Shown piece after piece: positions 1-8,958 of a stretch of DNA of 64,000 bases. The notes beneath the pieces are model-generated. The model made no database searches. It was not told where the DNA came from and saw only the letters and a list, made by a program, of their open reading frames with translations. Each line of letters begins with the position of its first letter. Within the stretch, counting starts at the first letter, position 1. Both the position numbers and the translations under genes were made by a program. Origin of the DNA: RGIG4079 sp045531405 (GTDB lineage: Bacteria > Bacteroidota > Bacteroidia > Bacteroidales > Muribaculaceae); the NCBI GenBank assembly GCA_045531405.1, contig JAZSDX010000076.1, positions 1-64,000 of the forward strand, in the 5' to 3' direction.

Positions 1-26
1 ACACAATGGAGCATGCTCCATTGTGT
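1..26. repeat. Perfect 26-bp palindrome at the window edge
   Basis: The first 26 bases form two 13-bp arms (ACACAATGGAGCA and its exact reverse complement) with no spacer. It lies downstream of the minus-strand fabG operon, so it could be a terminator stem whose T-run falls outside the window, or a protein-binding dyad. A stem with no loop bases of its own would have to open at its centre to form a hairpin. Confidence 0.5.
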
Positions 27-50
27 GTAATTAAAAAGTTATTAATTTTG

Positions 51-91
51 TCCTAATAAATAAGTATTAATTTTGTAACGCTTATTTAGGA
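51..91 (-). terminator. Possible terminator hairpin after fabG
   Basis: TCCTAATAAATAAG (51-64) and CTTATTTAGGA (81-91) can pair with a 3-nt bulge, just beyond the fabG stop codon on the minus strand. The stem is AT-rich and no clean T-run follows, so it is a weak terminator at best; the 26-bp palindrome at 1-26 may be the real end of the operon. Confidence 0.35.
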
Positions 92-102
92 CTAGTCATC
101 TA

Positions 103-849
103 TTACATATTCATACCACCATCAACTTGAATAACTTGACCAGTTACATAACTTGACATATCTGATGCTAGGAATGTCGCAACGTTTGCTATATCTTCAA
201 CTTTTCCACCTCTACGCAATGGAATTTTTTTAGCCCAGTCTTGTCTCACTTCCTCAGGCAATGCATCGGTCATTGCTGTTTCTATAAATCCCGGAGCAAT
301 AGCATTTGCTCTAATTCCTCGAGAACCAACCTCTTGTGCGATACTTTTTGCGAGTGCTATTAATCCAGCCTTAGATGCAGCATAATTTGACTGTCCGGCA
401 TTTCCATGAACACCTACAACTGATGCCATATTTATAATACTACCCGAACGTTGACGCATCATTATTGGGAGTGAAGCGTTGATGAAATTAAAGGCACTTT
501 TTAGGTTAACTGCGATAACTGCATCCCATTGCTGTTCAGTCATACGCATCATTAATCCATCTTTTGTAATACCTGCATTATTTACAAGAATGTCAATAGA
601 ACCAAATTCTTTGTGAATTTCAGCAACAACCTCTTTTGTTTGCGCAAAATCAGCTGCATTTGATGCATATCCTTTAACTTTTACACCATACGCAGCAATT
701 TCTTTCTCAGTTTCTTTACCATTTTCATCAATTACCAAATCTGTAAATGCAATATTTGCTCCTTCTTGTGCAAATTTTAACGCCAACGCTTTCCCAATTC
801 CTCGGGCTGCACCTGTTACCAACGCAGTTTTTCCTTCTAGTAATTTCAT
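103..849 (-). CDS. fabG: 3-oxoacyl-ACP reductase FabG (SDR family)
   Basis: A 248-residue classical short-chain dehydrogenase. The cofactor motif TGAARGIG is at residues 12-19 and NNAG at 90-93. The catalytic set is Ser143, Tyr156 and Lys160 (YAASK), and the protein ends in the usual GGMNM-type tail. In the family this enzyme uses NADPH to reduce 3-oxoacyl-ACP in fatty-acid elongation. It is the last gene of a three-gene operon, starting 12 bp after the KASIII-like gene. Whether it serves bulk fatty-acid synthesis or a dedicated pathway run by its KASIII neighbour cannot be told from sequence. The family call is firm; the exact acyl substrate is inferred. Confidence 0.9.
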   Translation of the reverse strand: MKLLEGKTALVTGAARGIGKALALKFAQEGANIAFTDLVIDENGKETEKEIAAYGVKVKGYASNAADFAQTKEVVAEIHKEFGSIDILVNNAGITKDGLMMRMTEQQWDAVIAVNLKSAFNFINASLPIMMRQRSGSIINMASVVGVHGNAGQSNYAASKAGLIALAKSIAQEVGSRGIRANAIAPGFIETAMTDALPEEVRQDWAKKIPLRRGGKVEDIANVATFLASDMSSYVTGQVIQVDGGMNM

Positions 850-861
850 AATCTTATTTTT

Positions 862-1806
862 TTATATTTTTATTAAGAATGCACCACATGAATATCCTCC
901 ACCAAAAACGGTCAATCCAATGGTATCTCCTTTTTTAAATTTTTCTCTATTTTGAGCAAATACAATTGCTGCACTTGCCGAGCCTGTATTTCCTAATTCT
1001 TCTATATTATTTATAAATCTATCTTCCTCCATTTCTAATTGATTTGCGACATTCGCTACTATACGCTTGTTCGCTTGATGGCATATGATATAGTTTAAGT
1101 CGTTTATATTCATACTTTCTGGAGTCGTCACACCATCTAATGCTTGAATCATATATTTACACGCATGAATGAATACATCTCGTCCATCTGGCATTTCTAT
1201 ACCACCTTCTTTGGGTCTTAAGCGAACACCTTCTGGTCCTTTACTTACATTACCCAAACCCCTTGTATATATTTGTTTTATTTCAGGATCGGATTCTCTT
1301 ATACATTCTGCAGACAAAAAGAATGCTACAGCTCCATCTCCCCATAAATGTCCACATTTAGGATCACTTTCATTACTATAGTATGAATTATGCTCAGAAC
1401 AAACCAATAATGCCTTCTTTGCTTTACCCATTGCAAAATATCCCTCAATAATTTCCAATCCATTGACAAAAGAAGAGCATGCCGACGATGCATACACAGC
1501 TTTAATATCATTTATATCGTATTTTTGCTGAGCTAAATGTGCTAATGTTGCTACTGTATCATATGGTGAATATGAAGCAGAAACAATCAAATCAACATCT
1601 TTTATATCATATGGTAGATTTTTTATCGCATCTTCTATCGCGCATAACCCCATAGAGTTATGTCTTTCATTTTTATTTGCTTTTGAACGTGTTAAAATTC
1701 CTGTTCTTTTTAGAATCCAATCATTTGTCAGTCCATTTACTTCCAAAAAATAGTCATTTCCGACACGCACTTCTGGAATATAATACCCCGTTGAATTTAT
1801 ATACAT
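862..1806 (-). CDS. 3-oxoacyl-ACP synthase III family protein (FabH-like)
   Basis: A 314-residue thiolase-fold condensing enzyme with the FabH catalytic triad: Cys110 (SSACSS), His243 (CHQANKR) and Asn273 (GNTGSA). FabH-type enzymes condense an acyl-CoA starter with malonyl-ACP. The N-terminus matches the family start and the length is normal. It sits 10 bp after a TetR regulator and 12 bp before fabG, so the three are surely co-transcribed. The usual fab partners (fabD, acpP, fabF) are absent, which hints at a special starter unit or a regulated side pathway rather than the housekeeping FabH. It is named by family, not as fabH. Confidence 0.82.
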   Translation of the reverse strand: MYINSTGYYIPEVRVGNDYFLEVNGLTNDWILKRTGILTRSKANKNERHNSMGLCAIEDAIKNLPYDIKDVDLIVSASYSPYDTVATLAHLAQQKYDINDIKAVYASSACSSFVNGLEIIEGYFAMGKAKKALLVCSEHNSYYSNESDPKCGHLWGDGAVAFFLSAECIRESDPEIKQIYTRGLGNVSKGPEGVRLRPKEGGIEMPDGRDVFIHACKYMIQALDGVTTPESMNINDLNYIICHQANKRIVANVANQLEMEEDRFINNIEELGNTGSASAAIVFAQNREKFKKGDTIGLTVFGGGYSCGAFLIKI

Positions 1807-1816
1807 CTCAAATATA

Positions 1817-2398
1817 TTATATTTTTATACTTCTTATTATAAATTTAATTATCTCTTGTTGAAATTTATTTTTATCAATTCCTATTTCAACAAAGTTATC
1901 TCTTAAATATGACAAATCAATACCTTGAACAATCATTTGCCAAACTGTATCTAAATTATCACATTGTTGTTTATCAAAATATCCACTATCAATTCCCTCT
2001 TGAATAATCGCACTCAAAATTTCACGTTCTTTCTCCAATGCCAAACGCCTTATTTTCTCCACTCTTTTAATATCTCTAACAAAAAAGCGTTTTAAAGAAT
2101 CGTTTTGATCTATACTAGTTCTTATTATCTCAAATCTTATCTCTAAAAATCTACGCAATTTTTCACTAGGCGATATATTTAGACTTTTTATCTCTCGTAA
2201 TTTTGAAACGATTTGTTCACTTTCTTTCTCTATTACAGCATTATATATTTCTTTTTTATTTTTGAAATATGTATAGATTGTACGACGACCCTTATCTGAT
2301 GCATTTGCAATGTCGTTCATTGTTGTATTTTCAACCCCTTTATGAGCGAACAATTGACGAGCGACTTCTATTAACTTATCTCGGGTCTTTGTTACCAT
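1817..2398 (-). CDS. TetR/AcrR family transcriptional regulator
   Basis: A 193-residue protein with a TetR-type N-terminal helix-turn-helix at about residues 26-46 (MNDIANASDKGRRTIYTYF) followed by an all-helical ligand-binding region with no recognisable ligand signature. It is first in the operon with the KASIII-like and fabG genes, so it probably represses its own operon and responds to a lipid or acyl-CoA; this is inferred from position. A dyad with 6-bp arms lies directly upstream of its start and overlaps its likely promoter. Confidence 0.85.
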   Translation of the reverse strand: MVTKTRDKLIEVARQLFAHKGVENTTMNDIANASDKGRRTIYTYFKNKKEIYNAVIEKESEQIVSKLREIKSLNISPSEKLRRFLEIRFEIIRTSIDQNDSLKRFFVRDIKRVEKIRRLALEKEREILSAIIQEGIDSGYFDKQQCDNLDTVWQMIVQGIDLSYLRDNFVEIGIDKNKFQQEIIKFIIRSIKI

Positions 2399-2401
2399 TT
2401 A

Positions 2402-2470
2402 TTGCACAAATTTAAGTTGATTGTGCGAAATTAATAAATTTATCTGATATTTCAATCAAAAAATGTGCAA
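2402..2470. promoter_or_regulatory. Candidate TetR operator (three TTGCACA-like half-sites)
   Basis: GCACAA (2404-2409) and TTGTGC (2421-2426) form an inverted repeat immediately upstream of the TetR start, and a third related half-site, TGTGCAA, lies at 2464-2470. A minus-strand TAATTTCG box (2433-2426), one base off the Bacteroidetes -7 consensus, overlaps the right arm, so a bound dimer would block transcription of the operon. The third site lies toward divergent dacB. The operator role is inferred. Confidence 0.4.
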
Positions 2471-2545
2471 TTTTGACAATTTTAGTTATAATACAACCAT
2501 AATTTCAATATTTTTCGTAATTTCGTATCAATTTATTTTTTTAAT

Positions 2546-3898
2546 ATGTTATATCGTTTACTTACTATTCTTTTAGCACTCTCAGTCTTTAATAGCAAGA
2601 GTCATTCAACCACACTATTGGATGTATATGGTAAAGATGCTATGAGTTCTGGCATATACATTTTAGACCTACTATCTGACAGTGTTTTAGTTGAACACAA
2701 TAGCAATATGGTTTTTACTCCGGCTAGTATAACAAAAGCACTTACTTCTGCAACAGCATTATCCCTACTTCCTAAAGATTTCAGATTTAAAACTGAAGTC
2801 ATGCTTCAAGGCATTATTAAAGGGTCAACATTGTATGGCAATATTATTATTAATGCAACTGGAGATGCAACTTTAGAATCAATTCATTTCCCTAATAACA
2901 TTGGATTTACAGACTCTATTGTTTACAATCTAAAGCAGTTAGGAATCTCAACTATAGAAGGTAAATGTCAAATTATCCCCACTAACTATAATATTGACTG
3001 TGGCGTTAATCCTAATTGGGAAATAGAAGATATTGCATGGGCATATGGTGCCGGATTATATCCTTTTAATTATAAAAATAATTCCATAAATATATCAATA
3101 ACTGGTTCTCAAATAAAAACCAACCCATACAACAAAGATCTTTCAATTATTCTCTATCCAACAAACGCCCCTTCTTCAGTCGAACTTTTAAGACCTTTTT
3201 ACTCTAATGATCTATATATACAAGGACTAAATAGCAACACATATTCAACAACATGTTCTATGCCTTATCCTGAAGATGTATTTATAGATGAACTAAATAG
3301 CAAATTATCTCAAAATGGTATAATTATAAAAAATTGCGCTATTGAAAACATAAACCATTCAACTAAAAAATCTCTCTACACACACTCCTCACCTCCTATC
3401 AATGACATATTAAAAAGCCTTATGATAAGAAGTGACAACTTGTTTGCCGAATCCATTTTAAGAATAATAACACCAAATAAACCATTACAGACTGCAATCT
3501 CAACAGAACTAAACTTCTGGAAAGAAAATGGAATTAACACCGATTTTATTTCAATCAAAGATGGGAGTGGTCTTGCTCGAACTAATCGCATTTCACCAAT
3601 CTTTATGGCAGAAATTCTTAAGTGGATGGCAAATAGCAAAAATTGTGATACATATATAGGTTTTTTCCCAAGAGCCGGACTTGATGGAACATTAAAACAA
3701 TTCTTAAAAGGAACTCGATTAGAAAAAAATATCGTATTAAAGACAGGGAGCATGAACGGTGTTCAATGTTATGCCGGATACAAGCTTAATGATAATAATA
3801 AACCTACGCATATAATAGTAGTTATGGTAAATAATTTTTTCTGTAAAAGAACCGAGCTACGACTTGAAATTGAAAAAATGTTATTAAATATATTATAA
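2546..3898 (+). CDS. dacB: D-alanyl-D-alanine carboxypeptidase / endopeptidase (PBP4 family)
   Basis: A 450-residue class C low-molecular-mass penicillin-binding protein (peptidase S13). It has a hydrophobic N-terminal signal sequence (residues 1-21), SITK at 61-64 with the acylated Ser61, SDN at 296-298 and KTGS at 399-402. The long insert between the first and second motifs is typical of PBP4. The family trims the terminal D-Ala of peptidoglycan stem peptides or cleaves cross-links in the periplasm. rsmI follows after 2 bp and the coiled-coil lipoprotein gene comes next, suggesting one transcript. A TAATTTCG box at 2518-2525 may be its -7 element; no good -33 box was seen. Confidence 0.92.
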   Translation: MLYRLLTILLALSVFNSKSHSTTLLDVYGKDAMSSGIYILDLLSDSVLVEHNSNMVFTPASITKALTSATALSLLPKDFRFKTEVMLQGIIKGSTLYGNIIINATGDATLESIHFPNNIGFTDSIVYNLKQLGISTIEGKCQIIPTNYNIDCGVNPNWEIEDIAWAYGAGLYPFNYKNNSINISITGSQIKTNPYNKDLSIILYPTNAPSSVELLRPFYSNDLYIQGLNSNTYSTTCSMPYPEDVFIDELNSKLSQNGIIIKNCAIENINHSTKKSLYTHSSPPINDILKSLMIRSDNLFAESILRIITPNKPLQTAISTELNFWKENGINTDFISIKDGSGLARTNRISPIFMAEILKWMANSKNCDTYIGFFPRAGLDGTLKQFLKGTRLEKNIVLKTGSMNGVQCYAGYKLNDNNKPTHIIVVMVNNFFCKRTELRLEIEKMLLNIL

Positions 3899-3900
3899 TT

Positions 3901-4611
3901 ATGTCAGGAAAACTATATATAGTTCCCACTCCCGTGGGAAATTTAGAGGACATGACTCCTCGAGCAATTAAAATCCTCAAAGAATGTAGCATAATATTAG
4001 CTGAAGACACTCGAACAAGCAGAGTTCTAATGAAGCATTTCGATATTACAACCCCAATGTATAGCCATCACAAATTCAATGAACACGACTCTACTAATGA
4101 AATTATTGAAAAACTGAAGAGTGGTGAAAAAATTGCTCTAATTTCAGATGCTGGCACTCCGGCAATATCGGATCCTGGCTTTTTACTTTCTCGCGAATGT
4201 CGCAGATATAACATTAAAATTGAAACATTACCTGGAGCAACTGCATTCGTCCCTGCACTTGTCAATTCTGGCATTCCTTGTGAACGTTTCTGTTTTGAAG
4301 GCTTTCTACCCTTAAAAAAGGGACGAGCCACAAGATTAACAGAATTATCAAATGAACCACGTACATTTATTATATATGAATCACCTTTGCGTTTGTTAAA
4401 AACATTGCAAGATTTGGCAAAATATTGTGGTAACAATCGCGATGCTTCTATTTCGCGTGAGATATCTAAATTACACGACACTACTCATCGGGGTACATTG
4501 GAGGAATTGATTAATTATTTTACATTAAACCAAGCCAAAGGTGAAATCGTTATTATAGTTAGTGGATACAAAGAATCAATTGATAAAATTCACAAAAACA
4601 AATACAAATAA
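3901..4611 (+). CDS. rsmI: 16S rRNA (cytidine1402-2'-O)-methyltransferase RsmI
   Basis: A 236-residue tetrapyrrole-methylase-fold enzyme. The family blocks are VPTPVGNLEDMT (8-19), AEDTRTS (34-40) and SDAGTPAISDPG (82-93). RsmI uses S-adenosylmethionine to methylate the ribose of C1402 in the decoding centre of 16S rRNA. Its length fits the shorter Bacteroidetes form; the E. coli protein is longer, at about 286 residues. It starts 2 bp after dacB stops, so it is translationally linked to it. Confidence 0.95.
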   Translation: MSGKLYIVPTPVGNLEDMTPRAIKILKECSIILAEDTRTSRVLMKHFDITTPMYSHHKFNEHDSTNEIIEKLKSGEKIALISDAGTPAISDPGFLLSRECRRYNIKIETLPGATAFVPALVNSGIPCERFCFEGFLPLKKGRATRLTELSNEPRTFIIYESPLRLLKTLQDLAKYCGNNRDASISREISKLHDTTHRGTLEELINYFTLNQAKGEIVIIVSGYKESIDKIHKNKYK

Positions 4612-4623
4612 CAAAAACAATTT

Positions 4624-5493
4624 ATGAAAAAAAATGCTTTACTTTTTATGATTTTTGCACTTACATTTAGTGCATGTTCTCTCTTCGAAAATGATTCGAG
4701 TACTAAAAAAATCATGTCTGCTGACAATGCTACCCTTACACAAGCTATTGCTGATCGTGATAGCCTGATTGCTTTGATTAATGATATTTCCTCAGATATG
4801 GCACAAATAAAGCAATTAGAACAAATAATTTCAATATCAAATGTATCTAACGAAATATCTTCTGATAAAAATAAAATTAGAGAAGAAATAGAGGCGATTA
4901 AAATCACCCTTCGACAACGACAAGAAAAATTAAACAGCTTAGAAGAACAACTAAAATCTTCTAAATTAAAAAACAAGCAATTAGACAAAACTATAAAAAA
5001 CTTAAAGCAGCAAATCGAGACTCAAAAAAACGAAATTGATTCCTTAACAAATGCATTAACTTTTGCGAAACAACAAATCATTTCATTAGAAAATGATAAA
5101 GATTCATTAAATCAAACCATAACATCTATAACTGAAGAAAAAGAACAAATTGAAGATGTTGCAATTAAAGCTATTGAAGACGTTAACGAACTAAACAAAT
5201 GCTATTATGCAATAGGCACAAAAAAAGAGCTTAAGAATAACAAAATTTTAGAAACAGGTTTTTTGAAAAAATCTAAATTATTAGAAGGCGATTTTAATGC
5301 CAACTTTTTCAATACATTAGATAAACGCACATTCAACAAATTAGACCTACATTCTAAAGATGCAAAGATTTTAACCAAACACCCTACTGGGTCTTATTCT
5401 ATTGAGGATGTTAATGGTCAAAAGGTATTATATATTAAAGATATCAAGTCTTTTTGGAATTTATCTAATTATTTAGTAATACAAGTTGACTAA
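4624..5493 (+). CDS. Coiled-coil lipoprotein of unknown function
   Basis: A 289-residue protein with a lipoprotein signal peptide; the lipobox FSAC places the lipidated cysteine at residue 18. Residues of about 60-190 are a long coiled coil rich in Glu, Lys, Gln and Leu. A compact C-terminal part (about 195-289, with two conserved-looking segments around GTKKELK and ATL-like hydrophobics) completes it. It is third in the dacB-rsmI run and is followed by a strong terminator. Its general plan resembles Bacteroides proteins annotated as Cbp1-like collagen-binding adhesins, but I cannot confirm that relation, and no catalytic motif is visible. Envelope location is the only solid inference. Confidence 0.75.
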   Translation: MKKNALLFMIFALTFSACSLFENDSSTKKIMSADNATLTQAIADRDSLIALINDISSDMAQIKQLEQIISISNVSNEISSDKNKIREEIEAIKITLRQRQEKLNSLEEQLKSSKLKNKQLDKTIKNLKQQIETQKNEIDSLTNALTFAKQQIISLENDKDSLNQTITSITEEKEQIEDVAIKAIEDVNELNKCYYAIGTKKELKNNKILETGFLKKSKLLEGDFNANFFNTLDKRTFNKLDLHSKDAKILTKHPTGSYSIEDVNGQKVLYIKDIKSFWNLSNYLVIQVD

Positions 5494-5511
5494 TATTCTC
5501 TGTAATTCAAC

Positions 5512-5548
5512 AAAAAAGGTTACTTTATTAAAAAAGGTAACCTTTTTT
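5512..5548 (+). terminator. Rho-independent terminator after the coiled-coil lipoprotein gene
   Basis: AAAAAAGGTTAC (5512-5523) pairs perfectly over 12 bp with GTAACCTTTTTT (5537-5548), ending in a T-run. It closes the dacB-rsmI-lipoprotein unit before the ftsY promoter. Confidence 0.88.
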
Positions 5549-5601
5549 GTTTTGAATAGTCTTTTTGAATCTTAGATACATATAAATCCATTATATTTTT
5601 G

Positions 5602-5609
5602 TATCTTTG
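5602..5609 (+). promoter_or_regulatory. Bacteroidetes -7 promoter element for the ftsY-rimO-men operon
   Basis: TATCTTTG matches the TAnnTTTG consensus and lies 16 bp before the ftsY ATG, after the preceding terminator. No clear TTTG -33 box sits at the expected spacing. Confidence 0.6.
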
Positions 5610-5625
5610 CCTAAAATAAAATATT

Positions 5626-6585
5626 ATGGGATTTTTTAGTAAATTTTTCACAAAAGAGAAAAAAGAAACATTAGACAAAGGATTAGAACGCACAAAACAA
5701 GGGGTCTTTGCAAAAATCACACGTGCAATAGCTGGGAAATCTAAAATAGATGATGATGTATTAGACAACCTTGAAGAAGTTTTTATAACATCTGATGTTG
5801 GAGTAGAAACCACACTTAAAATCATAGATCGAATAGAAAAACGTGTAGCAAAAGATAAGTATATTAATTCATCAGAATTAAATACTCTTTTATGTGAAGA
5901 AATTACAGAGTTACTTGCAGAAAATAATAAAGAATCATCTCTCGACGACTTTACAATACCAGAAGGTCATTCTCCTCATGTTATAATGGTAGTTGGAGTA
6001 AATGGTGTTGGTAAGACAACCACAATTGGCAAATTAGCTTCTCAATTCAAGAAAGCTGGGAATAAAGTCATGTTAGGTGCAGCCGATACCTTTAGAGCAG
6101 CTGCAGTTGAGCAATTAGATATTTGGGGAGAACGAGCAGGAGTTCCTGTCGTTAAACAAAAGTTAGGCTCTGATCCTGCAGCGGTTGCTTATGACACACT
6201 ATCTTCAGCAAAAGCCAATAATATTGATGTTGTTATAATTGATACTGCTGGACGATTACACAACAAAAAAGGATTAATGGATGAATTATCAAAAATACGC
6301 AATGTGATGCAAAAAATTGTTCCTGATGCACCACACGAAGTCCTTTTAGTATTAGATGGTTCGACTGGTCAAAATGCATTTGAACAAGCTCGACAATTTG
6401 TTGCAGCAACTGATGTTAATGAATTGGCTATAACAAAATTAGATGGGACTGCCAAAGGTGGAGTCGTAATTGGTATAAGTGACCAATTTAATATTCCTGT
6501 AAAATACATCGGATTAGGAGAAGGTATTGACGATTTGCAAGTGTTCCATAAAGAAGAATTTGTCAAATCATTATTCGGAGAGTAA
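5626..6585 (+). CDS. ftsY: Signal recognition particle receptor FtsY
   Basis: A 319-residue SRP GTPase with a short N-terminal region in place of the long acidic A-domain of E. coli FtsY. The G1 loop GVNGVGKT is at 124-131, DTFRAAA at 154-160, DTAGR at 206-210 and TKLDGTAKGG at 270-279. FtsY docks SRP-bound ribosomes at the inner membrane. It is the first gene after a promoter and terminator pair and is followed 4 bp later by rimO; the menaquinone genes continue the same run. Confidence 0.97.
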   Translation: MGFFSKFFTKEKKETLDKGLERTKQGVFAKITRAIAGKSKIDDDVLDNLEEVFITSDVGVETTLKIIDRIEKRVAKDKYINSSELNTLLCEEITELLAENNKESSLDDFTIPEGHSPHVIMVVGVNGVGKTTTIGKLASQFKKAGNKVMLGAADTFRAAAVEQLDIWGERAGVPVVKQKLGSDPAAVAYDTLSSAKANNIDVVIIDTAGRLHNKKGLMDELSKIRNVMQKIVPDAPHEVLLVLDGSTGQNAFEQARQFVAATDVNELAITKLDGTAKGGVVIGISDQFNIPVKYIGLGEGIDDLQVFHKEEFVKSLFGE

Positions 6586-6589
6586 AGCA

Positions 6590-7885
6590 ATGTCCTCAAA
6601 AGCAATAGATATTGTAACATTAGGTTGTTCTAAAAACCTTGTTGACTCAGAGCGAGTCATAAAAATGTTTGAAAATGCCGGATATAAAATATTTCATAAT
6701 CCGACAAAAATATATAGTTCTATTGTTATAATCAACACATGTGGTTTTATTGGCGATGCAAAAGAAGAATCGATTAATACAATATTACAATATGTAGAGG
6801 CGAAACATAATGGTTTTGTGTCTTATATTTATGTAATGGGGTGTCTTTCTGAACGATATCGCAACGAATTAATTAATGAAATCCCGGAGGTAGATGGTTG
6901 GTATGGGAAATTTGATTGGAGTAATTTGATAACTGACATTACTCACAAACATAACAAAACCAAGTCCTATGAACGTGCAATAACAACACCTTCCCATTTC
7001 GCTTATATAAAGATTGCTGAAGGTTGTAATCGCTTTTGTTCATTTTGTGCAATACCCTTAATTACAGGCAGGTACAAATCTCGAAATATTGAAGAAATAT
7101 TAGAAGAGGTCAAATTGTTAGTAAAACAAGGAGTCAAAGAATTTAACATTATAGCCCAAGATTTGTCATATTATGGTTATGATTTATATGGAGAATATAA
7201 AATTGCCGAATTAATTGATAAAATAGCATTAATACATGGTGTTAAATGGATAAGACTTCATTATGCTTATCCAGCCCAATTTCCTATTGAACTCCTAAAT
7301 GTAATTGCTAAGCACAAAAACGTATGTAAGTATATTGACATTGCATTGCAACATATAAATGACTCTGTTTTACATAATATGCGTCGCCACATTAATGCAA
7401 AATCCACCAAAGAATTAATTTCTCAAATCCGGCAAAAAGTACCCGGCATCCATATTCGCACAACATTAATGGTAGGATTCCCTGGCGAAGGAGATAATGA
7501 GTTTGATGAATTATTGCAATTTGTAAAAGACACAAGATTTGAACGTTTAGGTGCATTTGCATATTGTGAAGAAGAAGATACTTTTGGGGCTAAAAACTTC
7601 AAAGATGAAGTACCTAATGAAGTAAAAGAATTGCGATTATCTAAATTGATGAAAATACAAGAGGATATTGCATTCGAGATTAGTCAAGAAAAAATAGGCA
7701 AAACACTTAACGTTATAATTGATAGAGAAGAAGATGATTATTACATTGGTCGAACTGAATGGGATTCTCCCGAAGTTGACCCCGAAGTTTTAATCAATAA
7801 ATCAAAGAAATTACATATTGGCAACTTCTATGACGTTGAAATCATAGATGCTTTACCTTTCGAACTAATCGGGAATGTAATTTAG
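6590..7885 (+). CDS. rimO: Ribosomal protein uS12 methylthiotransferase RimO
   Basis: A 431-residue radical-SAM enzyme. The N-terminal UPF0004 domain carries Cys13, Cys51 and Cys85 for one 4Fe-4S cluster. The radical-SAM CxxxCxxC is Cys146, Cys150 and Cys153 (CNRFCSFC). A C-terminal TRAM domain follows. RimO adds a methylthio group to the conserved Asp of S12. I chose the ATG at 6590: the open frame extends back to 6527, but that would overlap ftsY by 59 bp and add residues unlike the family. The short LxxxxD-type N-terminus then matches other RimO proteins. Confidence 0.94.
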   Translation: MSSKAIDIVTLGCSKNLVDSERVIKMFENAGYKIFHNPTKIYSSIVIINTCGFIGDAKEESINTILQYVEAKHNGFVSYIYVMGCLSERYRNELINEIPEVDGWYGKFDWSNLITDITHKHNKTKSYERAITTPSHFAYIKIAEGCNRFCSFCAIPLITGRYKSRNIEEILEEVKLLVKQGVKEFNIIAQDLSYYGYDLYGEYKIAELIDKIALIHGVKWIRLHYAYPAQFPIELLNVIAKHKNVCKYIDIALQHINDSVLHNMRRHINAKSTKELISQIRQKVPGIHIRTTLMVGFPGEGDNEFDELLQFVKDTRFERLGAFAYCEEEDTFGAKNFKDEVPNEVKELRLSKLMKIQEDIAFEISQEKIGKTLNVIIDREEDDYYIGRTEWDSPEVDPEVLINKSKKLHIGNFYDVEIIDALPFELIGNVI

Positions 7886-7893
7886 GAGTGGAT

Positions 7894-8958
7894 ATGGATA
7901 ATCCAATTTATGAAGCAATAAATATATGCCTACAAAAGAATATCCCTTTTGTTTCATATATCATGCCCAATGATACAAAAATCAAATTCTTCTCCAATCC
8001 AACGGAATCATTTAGTAGCGACTCAAAATTTTATGTTAACTTTTTTGCTGACAAATCAAGCAATTTGATTAAAATTAGTAATGAATTTGATGCAAATGAA
8101 ACAATAAAATATCTAAAAGATTCAGAGCCATTACCAAAACCGTTTATAGAACCACACTCTAAGAGCACTACATTTGAGTCTTATAGTATTCAAATATCCA
8201 AAATCACATCTTTATTAAATAATATTGATGGGAAGATTGTATTATCTCGCTCAATATGTGATAATTCTATCGATTTTAATTGGGGGGAAATTGCATTAAA
8301 ATATTTCCAAGAATTTCCAAGCACATTCAGATATATATATTACACAAGACAAACAGGTTGTTGGATTGGAGCAAGCCCTGAAATTATTTTTAAGCATAAT
8401 AAAAACGAAGATATATTTGAGACAATGTCTTTAGCCGGAACTCGTAAAATATCTTCATACAATAATGCGACCTGGGACAACAAAAACAAGGAAGAGCACG
8501 ACTATGTTACTCGCTATATTGTAAATATTTTAAGCGAATTAGGATTAAAACCTTTTATACACCAAGCAGAAAATATAAATTTTGGAAAGATTGAACATCT
8601 CTGTAATAGAATAACATCTACATTAAATAACAAAAAGCCAATTGATGTTATAACAGCACTTAGTCCGACACCAGCTTTAGCCGGCTATCCAATTGATTTC
8701 GCAATAGAAAATATTGCGATATTAGAAGAGCACCCAAGATTTTGTTATGGAGGATATATAGCAATTGAAAACTCTACTTGTTTTAATTCTTATGTTAATT
8801 TGCGATGTGTTCATTTCAATAATAAAAAATACTGTATATATTCTGGTGGAGGTATTACAATAGGCTCAAATGCAACTGATGAATGGGAAGAAACTGAGTC
8901 TAAAGCATACGTTCTAAAACAAATATTAACCCAATCGAAAACAAATGGAAACTACTGA
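7894..8958 (+). CDS. menF: Isochorismate synthase MenF
   Basis: A 354-residue chorismate-binding enzyme converting chorismate to isochorismate, the entry step of menaquinone synthesis. C-terminal signatures are visible: IGASPEIIF, the SLAGTR block, HLCNRITSTL, the SPTPALAGYP loop and the final GGGITIGS. The N-terminal half is diverged, as usual in Bacteroidetes. A GTG at 7888 could also start the frame, but AGGAG (7884-7888) is well spaced for the ATG at 7894, so I chose that. It follows rimO directly and overlaps menD by 14 bp. Confidence 0.9.
   Translation: MDNPIYEAINICLQKNIPFVSYIMPNDTKIKFFSNPTESFSSDSKFYVNFFADKSSNLIKISNEFDANETIKYLKDSEPLPKPFIEPHSKSTTFESYSIQISKITSLLNNIDGKIVLSRSICDNSIDFNWGEIALKYFQEFPSTFRYIYYTRQTGCWIGASPEIIFKHNKNEDIFETMSLAGTRKISSYNNATWDNKNKEEHDYVTRYIVNILSELGLKPFIHQAENINFGKIEHLCNRITSTLNNKKPIDVITALSPTPALAGYPIDFAIENIAILEEHPRFCYGGYIAIENSTCFNSYVNLRCVHFNNKKYCIYSGGGITIGSNATDEWEETESKAYVLKQILTQSKTNGNY

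Noticed and set aside
862..1806. Naming the KASIII-like gene fabH
   Set aside because: The triad is intact but the operon context differs from the housekeeping fab cluster, so only the family is supported.
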